A stretch of DNA of 64,000 bases from Lunularia cruciata (GCA_948567375.1 OX419760.1:12152001-12216000); one strand, 5' to 3'; shown: positions 36,070 to 46,112, counted from the stretch's first letter. Made by a program: numbers and translations. Notes: generated by a model not told the origin, from the sequence alone.

Positions 36070-36756
36070 GCCATGCCCGGTGTGTCACTGACGCTTTACT
36101 CGCAAGGGGTAAAGACCCATGTGGGAAGGATGCACAAGGACTATGATTGGATCACTTGGGATGCCCACGTGAGATGAGCGATCACATCGACAGCAGTGAC
36201 ACTCAGGATTACTCACGCTTTGTCTATACCTTCGCTGATTGTTCCAGAGATATTGATCGAGTCGTGGGAGTGGTTAGCTTCTCAGGCGGGTTCCATTTTG
36301 GAGTTATTTGAGACTAGTTTTCCATGTCCACGTCTATTCCATAGGCTAACCCGCACACTCCATGATGAGGCTAGACAGGCTTTTTGCCTATCACTAGATC
36401 GTTTGGCACGTGATCCCTTGGACGAGTTAGCATGGTTCCTATTCCTCCTACTCCTTCGATGGTGTCTTTGTTATGCTAGAGGGGGACGTGCGGGGCATAG
36501 AGAGGTGGCGGTGAGATTTTTTCTATTCCGAGCGGGAGATTGGGCAGCCCTTCAAGAAGAGTCTATTAGGGCTACACGATTTAGGAGACATGCATCACCA
36601 CAGGATACCACAGATTCCACTCGATTACCACGATGTAGGACATTGGGTCAGGCGGGAGAGTTTAGTAGAGCAGCACGAGCGCTACACACTTTGTCTATAG
36701 CGAGTCCTACTGATGAGACCATCTTTTCCTATGCTCATTGCATCCAAGAGCAGTAG
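36070..36756 (+). pseudogene. R2-like element: N-terminal C2H2 zinc finger and adjoining domain
   Basis: Near 36075-36155 the reading CPVCHxRFTRKG, then HVGRMHKDYDWITWDAH (x is a stop, one frame step between) gives a C-x2-C...H-x4-H finger that in R2 elements contacts target DNA. The open frame 36196-36756 (186 codons) follows. It carries LFHRLTRTLHDEARQAFCLS, ARDPLDELAWFLFLLLLRWC and an Arg-rich segment, and shows no stop inside. Confidence 0.7.
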
Positions 36757-37079
36757 AGGGACTACCACTAGAGGTCTTATCGGCCTGAGCAGCCTTTATG
36801 TCTCTATTTGCACAAGCATTGTGCATTGCCCCTCGCCTTTCCTCAGGAGGCTTGTCAGGGATGGTTTATGATACCTTAGAGATTGCTTATAGGCAGATGA
36901 TCCTTCTAGTGGTTTTTCCGAGTTGTTTCAGGTGGCTACAGCAGTAGCGAGAGGAGACATTCCTATGTCTATTAGTCGGGTGTTAGGTGCTAGTTGACTT
37001 CTCGCGATGGAGAAGGACACGGGAGGCATTAGACCTATTGCTATTGGAGAGATCTTTTTGCGTTAGGTCAGTCGTACCA

Positions 37080-37897
37080 TTGTCCTTCAACATTGTTCTC
37101 ACTTTCGACAACACCTTAGTCCACATCAGTTTGGAGTAGCTACACCTGGAGGATGTGAGGCTATATCTCTAGGCATTAGAGCACTCCTAGATATCCATCC
37201 GGAGTGGGTCATCTTACAGGTGGATGTTGAGAATGCTTTTAATAGCATCTCACGTGCATCCATCTTTAGAGAGCTTAGGGAGGCTGGTGGATCCTTGGCG
37301 AGTCTCATTCCTTTTGTGTGGTCTTTTTATGGCTCTCTTGCTTCCCTTTACTACCAGCATGGTGGTTCACAAGAGGGAGTCACCGTCTTGGAGTCAACTA
37401 TTGGTACACGTCAGGGAGATCTTTTGGGGGTGCCCTTATTTGCCATGGCTCACTTTTGAGCTCTCCTATCTACTACTTTGGCCATGCCAGGTTGTGTATT
37501 TTACTCCTTGGCAGATGATACACACATCGTAGGCCCTGTAGATCAGATTAGGCAGGCCTTTGACTACTTGACTACCGAGCTACATCTAGTAGGCTTGGGA
37601 GTCAAGGTGTCAAAGTGTAGGGCATGGTCCCCTTTAGGTATCCCTCCCCACCTTGAGCTTCCAGAGGGGTGTATCATATCCACAGATGGACTTCGTGTTC
37701 TTGGAGTGCCAGTAGGATTGGAGGATTTTGTCACACGCTTCTTGGACGCTGTCCTTGCAGAGGATGTTCTCCATGTGGATGACCTTCCATTACTAGGAGA
37801 TCCGCAGGTGGCATTTGGTATACTCTCTTCCAATATTGCTCGTCGACCATCCTACCTCATCCATACAGTTCCCCCCTCACCGTCCGAGAGCATTTGA
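37080..37897 (+). pseudogene. R2-like element: reverse transcriptase domain
   Basis: HFRQHLSPHQFGVATPGGCE leads into the palm motif VILQVDVENAFNSISRASIF (37208-37267; first catalytic D in QVDVENAFN). GTRQGDLLGVPLFAMAHF (37402-37459) is the RT fingers motif with P changed to L after QGD. CVFYSLADDTHIVGP (37495-37539) holds the catalytic ADD box. VKVSKCRAWSPLG (37602-37640) and LRVLGVPVG (37690-37716) complete the domain. A frame break separates the second and third blocks near 37460-37478, so the copy cannot make a full RT. Confidence 0.85.
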
Positions 37898-39245
37898 TAG
37901 GAGGAGTATGGGAGTCTTTGGTAATATTATTGGACCAGGGACTTTTGAGTGTGTGACAAGGGATTTGGCATGTAGACAAATGGCTCTACCAATCTCATGT
38001 GGTAGGGTTGGCTTACTCTTTATGGAGGAGATGGCACCTATAGCGTTTTTGGGTAGTTGGGCTCTCTCGGCACCACTACTTTCCTCTCATTTTTTGGTTG
38101 CTGATAGGCCGATTTTGGAGACTTGTGTGACAGAGGTGGAGGGAGGAGCCTTTTCTCTCCAGGTGTTATTGCGGCAGACAAGAGATAGTCTATCCCCAAG
38201 AGCACGAGAGGGTTTTCCACCATTTGCTTCACTATTGTCAGATTGGACTAGAGGTTTACAATCTTCCTTGATGGAGCGATAGTGTGAGCATATGCTACAT
38301 TCTCTCTTAGTTGACTCGTCCATTCCTTAGGCTACTAGAGCACGTCTATGCCCTTGCTCCGGCAAGGATGCAGGCTTGTGGATCCTAGCTCGACCGTGCA
38401 TTGGGGCTTTCTGACTCGCACCAACTACTTTCTCTACAGCGATGAGGTTTTGCCTAGGTTTGGTCCACCCAATCTGCATCTTCACTACTCACTTGTGAGT
38501 GTGGTTCTACACTAGATGCAGCGGCGGTCCACATGACACGGTGTCCTTTTGGAGGACAGAGGATAGCTACCCATGATGCCATTAGAGACATAGTGTTTGC
38601 TATGGCATGAGAGAGTGGATACTTGGCTTGGAGGGAGCGTTCATATGCTTTGCAGACGACACGTGTCAGGGCAGACTTATACTTGGTCCGAGATGATTAG
38701 GTGACAGTAGCGGATGTCGTGGTCACAGGCCCTACACGGGATACAATTTTGGAGGGAGTGATTACCCATCCCCCTGGATGGGCGGCAAGTGCAGCAGCAG
38801 GTTGCAAGGTCTTCCAAGTATAGGGGCATGTAGCGAGGTCACCTCTTTGTTCCTCTAGCCTTGGAGTTATATGGAGCGATGGACACGGCGTTTGACACAT
38901 TTGTTAGGGAGTGCGCGAGAGCTTATCATGTTAGGCGACAGGGGGTACCACTCTCACTCTCATACTTTGTAGCATATTTTAGACAGCGTGTGTCCATTGC
39001 TCTACAGAGTGCAGTGGCTGGTGCAATCCATAGGAGAGCAATCACATTAGGTGATGTTTCTTCGGATGCTCCAGTTGTGTGTAGACCGTACGACTTGCAT
39101 AGCTCGGATATCTTAGGTGCGGTAGGGCAGATTTCTCATACAGACTCTATTGGGGCTTTGCCCCATGTTACACTTTTTGTCTCTCCCTTGTACGGCTTGA
39201 TGGGGTCTTCCCATCCTTCTTTTTTCCTATGCGGTCGCCTTTTAG
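37898..39245 (+). pseudogene. R2-like element: C-terminal endonuclease region and 3' tail
   Basis: 37920-38282 keeps MALPISCGRVGLLFMEEMA and FPPFASLLSDWTRGLQ. Near 38498-38560 CECGSTLDAAAVHMTRCPFG gives a C-x-C...H-x3-C knuckle. At 38640-38760 RVRADLYLVRDDxVTVADVV, then VTGPTRDTILEG resembles the RPDVxV-type segment of restriction-like endonucleases. 38861-39245 reads ARAYHVRRQGVPLSLSYFVA and ends in the shared 3' tail. Confidence 0.65.
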
Positions 39246-39583
39246 ACTTCAAGCACAATCAAGCAACTACAAGCAACGACAAGCAAAATCTCATTTAATC
39301 CTAAGTTAACATATTAGACCGGGTGCAGAACATATTCACCCTAAACCAAACACTTTATTAACTCTAAAATGTAATTAATGCATTATGGACACCGAAAAAC
39401 TCAAATTTCTTATTTCTACCAACCACCTTTCATGGAGTTTGCTAATAATAAGAAACTTGGACAGAACTCCGTAGTGGAACTCTTTCTTCCTCCCGCCCGC
39501 ACCCCATATACCCCGGAGTCCATGCCTCGCAATAATCTATATGAAAATATACAGAACTTCATAAAACTATTTCTGAAAGCCCC
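39246..39583 (+). repeat. Dispersed ~1.2 kb repeat, copy 2, right part
   Basis: Begins with the right copy of the target-site duplication ACTTCAAGCACA (39246-39257) and then follows copy 1 from about 30137 to 30513. Confidence 0.8.
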
Positions 39584-41036
39584 TATCCTAACACCTCATA
39601 GGGTCTCTTATCACCGTCATCACCGGGGCTGGACATTAGAGAGAACATGCGGTCAAATGATCCTTTGAACGGGTTTAGAAGAGTCCATTCCCCCTGCTGC
39701 TATTTCGGACTTAGCCTCCTCCTCCAACTCGCCGGCAGACCTGCCTGCTGTACATGAACCCGTAGCTACCGGTAGTCCTAGCGGTCTGGCCTAGTTTCGT
39801 AGATCTGAGACCTGACGCAAACTAAGGAATCATCTCCTGTAGATCATTCGGGGATTGCACTGCACATACATATGCAATAGAGTACCACGGTAACCAACCG
39901 AACGGTTACAGTGTATGAATTTTGAAACGCAACTCCTGTAGTACCCAGATCTTTGCACTCCAACTGCATAACTTTACTGTAAACTGTGCATGTTTCAAAT
40001 TAAACTACAACGGACACGCTGAACTGGAACAAGTTTGCCATTAGACAGACACTGCTCTTATGAAGATTACTTCTCTGATCGTTCCATCTTCCTTTATTGT
40101 TCACCGAATAGGCTCTGGGATCTCTGATCACGAATTAGAACCACAGTAGAGTATACAGGAGAACCTGGAGCCATTTCCACCAATCCGCCTTCTTCTTATG
40201 ATCAAAGTACTTGAGTGAAACACGCTTTGGAGTATATGCAGAAGATTTACCAGTACAGTCGATTCTCTCTAATTGTTAGTGCTCTGCAGTAACTCAAGAC
40301 GTAATAATTAATGAGAATAACAATTGAAGAAAGTAGAGAGAATATTAGTCCGCAAATATACCTACTTTCTGAAGCTTTATTGAATGTTCTGTATAGTAAA
40401 AGAATCGTACGACTTACTAGTCTTAAATAGTTAACTCACTTCTTTTGAAACTGTAATTGAATGTCCATGAACTGTAGATTGATTTTGACGTGATTATTTC
40501 CTCAAACCTTCTCGATATCATATCCAGTGAATAGTTATAACTTTAAATAATGGTTGAATGCTTTGCTCAATTCAATTGGTAATAAGTAGGATTACTGATT
40601 GTCTTCTCTAAATTATATCCAATAAATAATCATATCGTTATATAAAAGTTAACTGAATTTACTCAATTAGTGAACAGTAAAAGTATTATTTGGAAGTTCA
40701 CTCTCCCCCTCAATTATGATTATCATGATGTGATTACACATCCAAATCAACATATCTCAAGTGAATAGTCATATTTAAAGTCATGATTAATTAAATTTTA
40801 CGCGAGTCAAGTACTTATGAACAAGATTACTATTGATTCTATTAAAGTTAATAAACACACTGTTAAATTTAAAATTTTAAAATTTTAAATAAGTGTGCTC
40901 AGATCAATTAATAAGAATTAAGATACTTTTTAGGTGCTCAGATCAATTAATAAGAATTAAGATACTTTTTAGATAATTTATTTACCTCTTAACAAGTCTT
41001 TTGGAGTGGCTTATTCTCAATGATTGATATTATTAG
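39584..41036. other. Intergenic, no gene recognised
   Basis: Only short frames; contains a 39-bp tandem repeat listed separately. Confidence 0.45.
40895..40972. repeat. 39-bp tandem repeat, two identical units
   Basis: GTGCTCAGATCAATTAATAA followed by GAATTAAGATACTTTTTAG, twice without a mismatch. Confidence 0.95.
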
Positions 41037-41134
41037 AGAAAAGGGCGACCGTGGAGAAAACACTAAGGATGGGAAGACACAATCAAGCTGTGAGAGGGTG
41101 AGACAAAATAGGTAAAATGAGTCTAAGCCCCAAG
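41037..41134 (-). mobile_element. R2-like LINE tail, truncated, first of a pair
   Basis: The reverse complement reads TTGGGGCTTAGACTCATTTTACC, GCTTGATTGTGTCTTCCC, CCACGGTCGCCCTTT. This is a diverged copy of the family 3' end. Confidence 0.75.
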
Positions 41135-41145
41135 TTTATATTATT

Positions 41146-41242
41146 AATAAAGTAGGCGATCGCGTAAGAGAACCGAAGGATGGGAAGACCCCATCAAGCC
41201 GTACAAGGGAGAGAAAAAAAGTAACATGGGGCTAAGCCCCAA
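41146..41242 (-). mobile_element. R2-like LINE tail, truncated, second of a pair
   Basis: The reverse complement reads TTGGGGCTTAGCCCCATG, a T-rich run, CTCTCCCTTGTACGGCTTG, ATGGGGTCTTCCC and TACGCGATCGCCTAC. TATATTATT occurs on both sides (41137-41145 and 41243-41251), so this may be an independent insertion next to the first tail. Confidence 0.8.
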
Positions 41243-41251
41243 TATATTATT

Positions 41252-42684
41252 TGGACTTCAACTACTGCACCATGGAAAACATTTGACCATGTTCTTGGTA
41301 ACATGCATGCATACTTCTATGTGGTAAGGGCCATAGGGATAAAGCACCCTCAAGGAAACAGAAAGCAAAATAGCAACATTATGGAAGTTATGACGAAAGT
41401 ACTCTAGAGCTTGTAAATGGTCAATTTTGATAGTTTTGGAAGTTTTGTATTTAGGAAACAGTTGCATGTAACCTTTTGGAAGATAGAATTCTCTCGAGGT
41501 AAACCATTCTCAAAAGAACATAATCTTGTGACTATTTTCCTTGATCCCATCCTTCTTGTGTTCTATGAGGCGGCTTTCTTCTTCTCCTTTATCACCGTAC
41601 GTGAGTGCCGTAGCATTTATAGAAAAGAACGATTGGAGAACTAACTTTTAGAGAGAGTCGACTGCAGTCAACATCAACCGATCAAAGAACTCAGTGACTA
41701 ATCATTAGTGAAATCAATGTTGCGTCTTGAAATCGAACTTCTTTTACTGTTGATGAATGTTGCTCTCTAGGGACAAGTATTAGTTCCAGCTCACGTCAAA
41801 AACTTGCGGCACCTACAATTTGGGTCAGCCAATATCATCTCCAGGTGCTATATAAAGCAAGCTTCCCGAGTTACCCAAGGTTGGTTCACACCGATTACTA
41901 CAATGGGCTGGAGGGAAGTGTCGAAGTCATCCAAACTATTTCAAACCAGGAGGTTGCGTGTGCTCTACTTCCCTTTTAGCCAGATACCTCGAACTGCAAA
42001 GTACTGGAAGCGAGGTACACCACAGTTGCATTCAACGTATGTAATGTGGTATACACTTACACCGACTCAAAGTCCGTTAAACATCGTATAATAGGCTTTC
42101 TTTCGATACTCTAGCCAAACGAACTTCAGACCATCCCTTAAAATTCTCATTCCCCATATCTCATATACAGATGACATTCTGAGTTTAGAAATGTGCGAAG
42201 AAGTTTTAAGATCAATCAATCCCTTATATCATGGGAGTATTTATTACAGATTAGAGTTCCATTTACATTTTATGTCAAATTTTGCACATATTTACAAGAC
42301 AACAACAGGCTTGCTGCTTTGTATACAACAGTTCCTTCCTCGCGTCTGGAGTTCGTATCTAGGTTTTCAGCTACAAGTATATAAGAAGGCCAATAATAAA
42401 CCCCTGTACAGTAATAAGTATAAGAAGGCCGCGGTGGATCACAACCAACTAGAAGCTAGAACTATGCCCTCAGACAGATATTTCTGTAAGTTTGCAAAGT
42501 GCTAAAGGATAAAAATCTGCAGAGCAATGTCTAGAACGAAACAAGCTGCAAGCACCTACAGCCTGAACAACTGTGAACCTCATCCTGCAAGGCCACATCA
42601 TGTGGTAGGCCGAAGGGCAATTTACACTATGAGTATGTACAAGCTAGAAAATTTAAGTGGCTTGAAAATTGTTTGGTGGTATCT
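41252..42684. other. Intergenic, no gene recognised; includes the 3' flank of the homeobox gene
   Basis: Open frames such as 41804-42091 and 42191-42505 (plus) have no recognisable motif and no supporting splice or start context. The part nearest 42684 is likely 3' untranslated sequence of the minus-strand gene. Confidence 0.4.
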
Positions 42685-43234
42685 TCATCCAATGTAGGAT
42701 GGTGGTATTTCTATGCCTTGATTTTTCTCTTGTGCGCTTTTGATCTGTGACTTGCTCCTCTTGCGGAAATTCATGAACCAGTTTACCACCTGAAGAAGGC
42801 AAATGTGAGTAGAAAGCAAAGTGATGGAATAAAATTTTCTTATCGAGGACCTTTGGTTGGACTTGCGTCTAGAATCATTCTTGCACATTTCAGTTGGTTC
42901 TGTATTCGTGATTGTTGAGTATGACCATAGCTATAGGTCAATATTGCACGTCTTGCTCTCTACTGTATGTGCTGAAAACTACTCATATGAAAGATGCTAT
43001 GTAACAATTAGGAATCGTTTTCTTCCTACCCAGATGTAGGAGCTATGCCTTGAAACTCCTTGTTACTGCCTGAAGGTTTGAATGTCGTAGGGAACTGTTG
43101 CAATTGAAGGTTGTAGAGGTCTAAACTGCTCCGAGTGATTTACCTGTTCCTGTCGGACTCCCGTTTCTAGCGCTAATTGGTCTCTTTGCGCTTTCGTAGG
43201 ATTCGGATGGTCTAGATGTTCTTTCGCCCATTGC
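42685..43234 (-). other. Exons 4 and 5 of the double-homeodomain gene (homeodomain 2)
   Basis: Exon 4 (43144-43234) follows ACTACAG and encodes QWAKEHLDHPNPTKAQRDQL and ALETGVRQEQ. Exon 5 (42685-42789) follows TTCTTCAG and encodes VVNWFMNFRKRSKSQIKSAQ and EKNQGIEIPPSYIG, then TGA. The exon edges fall at the same homeodomain positions and phases as in exons 1 to 3. Confidence 0.85.
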
Positions 43235-45770
43235 CTGTAGTATGGTCAGCAATTTCATCACTGCGGTACTTGATGAGAGACCAAAACAAACTCAGGGTGA
43301 ACTCCCTTAACATACAGTAACTTAAGCTTCTTACTTAGATCAACGCACATTCTACACATCATATGACTCTTACCTCCTTGCCTAACTATCTAACATAGCA
43401 GGGATATCTGGAATGTGTGTTTATTCTATGTGTGATAGTGGTAGCTACTAAGAATATCCTAAAAGTGGTGTCTACTCTACACTTGATAATTGTAGCTGCC
43501 GAGGAGGTCACATAGGCACCTGAACGTCTCTATTGCCGTTTTTGGTAACCTTTTGGGCTGCCTCTTCCTGGGTTCGTCCTTCAACTTTCTGCTTCTTTCG
43601 TTCTTGAACCAATCGTAGACCTGTTTGGCCAGTTTACAATGTGAAGAAATGCTGAAACAATGGATAGATGAAAGGATTATGCAGAACCAGATGAAAGGGC
43701 AATGTTTGGGCCTATGTAAACAGTCACACTTTACCTGCTGGCTCGTGAGACCCGTACTTCTAGTTATATCGTACACATCCTTCTCGTTTGGGTATTTATC
43801 CTCATGAGTGTTCCACCAATCTCTGTGTAATTTGAAATGTGAAGGGTTTAGAATGGTAAAAGAAATAATCGCAGAAACAGAGACACAAATAGAGTTAGTC
43901 CTATCCCACTTTAAAGTTACTTTGTTTGTAGAGTAAGTAAGGAGGACATTGTCTATTAACCTCAAACAAACCTCATGATCCGCAGTGAGTGAGCCGTGTG
44001 GACGAGCCTTGGCCCTGTTCTTTTCCTTAAATTGCGTCTCAATTTCACCGATCGTTGAGAACTGGTGTCGTCAATATCCGTGAGAAAGCTGCTTGAAGAC
44101 GTTACACTTGACATGTATGATGATAAAGAACCAAGGGACTCCCCCTCTTGTTCTGAGCCGCGCGAGAGGTCACCGTGTCTTGCCATTTTGGTGCTACACT
44201 GAGAAGATAGATATGTAGAGTCCTCAAGCACTTCCGAACAAAGCTCATTGCCTCTCGAGTCAATCACGCCACAATTTTGTTGATATCCGAGTGTTGCATT
44301 TCCAGTCTGTTGTACAAATGAAGAGCCGGTAGACGTTTGCTCGTGTAACGGATTCATGCCCTGCATAGCTTGTTCGTTAGGACAGAGATCAAGTTCTAGT
44401 TGGGCCTCTATGTTCTTCAGTTTTTGTGACTGAAGTAGTCCACCATGATGTGGGTCCTCCAAGAACTCAGAGAAATCTTCAGACAGGTAAGCCTCAAGTC
44501 TTTGTAAAAAATTTGGTTGTCCTTTCAAATGAGGGATATCCCGAACTTCGCAGTTCTCTAGTAATTTATGCCCAAGTTTGAAGTCACTACTCGGTGGACT
44601 ACCCTCAAACCAACACATTAAGAACTGATCATCTTGGGAACAAAGAGGGAGTGCCCGGTCCTGTTCTCGAGGGATAAAATCAGCTCGATCTCCAGGCCCA
44701 GGATGAACTTGATAGGGCGAACTTGATTTTATATCTCCAGATAATGAGTCAACAGTAACAAGATCATCCCACGTTCTTAATTGGGGTCCGTAACCATACG
44801 TAGTTGTCATATCCAGTCCAGAGTATTCTTCCATAGTGCAGTCATGAAATTCTTCGGTTACCGAAGGAGGTATGGAGTCAAAAGTGGTTGCAATCTCCAG
44901 TCCCCTACGGCCCTCCATAATATTGTAATCATCGAACCTCTGTGATCGAGGTGTGAACTTATCCGCAAGTGCGAATGACTCTGTATAGTGGCAGTCAAGC
45001 ACACCCTGAAAATGCGGATATGCGGTGGATGTTTCTGACTCCAAACCTGTAGTTGCCGAACTCATGACCTGGGAAGAGCCTAGACGACTGGAATCGACTA
45101 GGGTGTGCTGGTGATTCAGAGAACCACAAGTGCTTTCTGATACCATTGTTATAGCGGAGACTTCAGTAGTGCAATCATTTAGCGTATCCGTCCTGAACGG
45201 AAAGTACTCCGCAGTTGGACAATCATCTGAGTCGAAACTGTATTCTTCAGTGGGACAATCATATGTATAGAAGGACTCTGAATGAATGTCAAAAGCACGT
45301 GTGGAAGCTGACTCAAATAAGGGTGATGGATGTAACGCATCACCCAGGGTTTGAGGACGAGGTACGAAATCGATGTCTAATTCCGTGAACTGAGAGTACC
45401 ACAGACCATTGCAATTAGTCATGTCCTGAGGCTCAAATAAGCTGGAAGCATAATCAGAGATGTCTTCCGTGGAAAACAAGCAAGTATCTGAACCTGGTAA
45501 CTCAAGGAACCGACAAGATCCTGGAGTATCGCTTCCAACGGTAGTACGTGAAGGAGGAATACAACGATCTGCAGTTATAATTTCTGTTACCTCTGAGTAG
45601 CAGGAAATGTTCGTATCATCCCATTTTTGGTGTTCCTGTAAGAATGCCCAGTTGACTGCACTGTGAGATCTTGATTCCCTGGTTCGGACAATGTTCTGCG
45701 ATTGGCTCCACTCCAAAGAGGATTCTAATTGCTTTACGAACAAATCCTCCCCAGCAGCCCCACCAGTCAT
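42685..45770 (-). CDS. Double TALE-type homeodomain transcription factor, five exons, ~727 aa
   Basis: Exons (minus): 43972-45770, 43735-43822, 43520-43620, 43144-43234, 42685-42789. All four introns (149, 114, 285 and 354 bp) are GT-AG. The joined frame is open. Start: the first ATG after an in-frame TGA 63 bases upstream. Residues 1-575 are acidic and Ser/Thr-rich, with five DC-x-x-E-like motifs (YDCPTEEY 170-177, DDCPTAEY 182-189, NDCTTEVS 198-205, LDCHYTES 258-265, HDCTMEEY 309-316), probably an activation or interaction region. An Arg-rich arm (LRRNLRKR, 577-584) opens homeodomain 1; helix 3 is QQVYDWFKNERSRK (628-641). Homeodomain 2 begins KRLPKTAIETFRQW (652-665), continues DHPNPTKAQRD and ends EQVVNWFMNFRKR (692-704). 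The two WF pairs are 64 residues apart, about one TALE homeodomain, so the domains abut. Helix-3 position 50 is Lys in domain 1 and Met in domain 2; TALE proteins usually have Ile. No KNOX, ELK or BELL domain was seen. Expected role: nuclear DNA-binding regulator. Confidence 0.85.
43520..43822 (-). other. Exons 2 and 3 of the double-homeodomain gene (homeodomain 1)
   Basis: Exon 2 (43735-43822) follows TTACACAG and encodes DWWNTHEDKYPNEKDVYDIT and STGLTSQQ. Exon 3 (43520-43620) follows CAAACAG and encodes VYDWFKNERSRKLKDEPRKR and then QPKRLPKTAIETF plus two bases. The intron between them (43621-43734) is 114 bp, a multiple of three, and has no in-frame stop. Confidence 0.85.
43972..45770 (-). 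other. Exon 1 of the double-homeodomain gene
   Basis: 599 codons plus two bases, ending ATC ATG AG before GTTTGT. It carries the acidic N-terminal region and the start of homeodomain 1 helix 1. The split codon AG|A (Arg 600) is completed by exon 2. Confidence 0.85.
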
Positions 45771-46112
45771 GCTTGGATACTTGATGCCCTTGGAAGAGGA
45801 GCAAATTCCTTGTACAACTACGTTGTTTCACCGATGCTTCAAACAATTTCAATTCCTACAATGTGCTATGTGTTTAGGAGGAAACCAAGCAGTGACAGAA
45901 GATATGATTGAGTAGCTGAATTCCAATTTCGATATTTGTAGGTCCACATTTAAGATCTGGTCACGACAATTTCTTGGTTACTCGTCTGTTCTGTCTATGA
46001 CGTGAACCTGGTCATCGATCAGTTGCTCATAAGTGACTAATCAGAAACACAGTCTCCACTCTCGATAAATTCCATACCTCACCTCTTCCCCCGAGCCTCC
46101 TGCCCCCAGATC
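45771..46112 (-). promoter_or_regulatory. Upstream region of the double-homeodomain gene
   Basis: 342 bp between the start codon and the 33-bp minisatellite; it must hold at least part of the 5' leader or promoter. No clear TATA box was placed. Confidence 0.4.

Larger units (their letters stand above)
35737..39245 (+). mobile_element. R2-like (restriction-endonuclease type) non-LTR retrotransposon, apparently full length, inactivated
   Basis: A 3.5 kb insertion bounded by an exact 12-bp duplication. It holds, in order, a C2H2 zinc finger (36075-36150), an N-terminal domain (36196-36756), reverse transcriptase (37100-37890), a thumb/linker region (37900-38290), a CxC..H..C knuckle and endonuclease-like region (38490-38830), and a C-terminal tail (38861-39245). 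It ends in GCGGTCGCCTTTTAG. Frames are interrupted by roughly ten stops or shifts. One zinc finger at the N-terminus and a C-terminal endonuclease after the RT is the plan of R2-clade and Utopia-like elements. Family placement is inference. Confidence 0.85.

Noticed and set aside
37564..37833. 89-codon open frame on the minus strand
   Set aside because: Antisense to the reverse transcriptase of the R2-like element.
43477..43965. A 162-codon uninterrupted frame read as a single-exon protein with one homeodomain
   Set aside because: It reads through introns 1 (in part) and 2. The splice signals and the intact homeodomain after removing 43621-43734 show it is not a separate gene.
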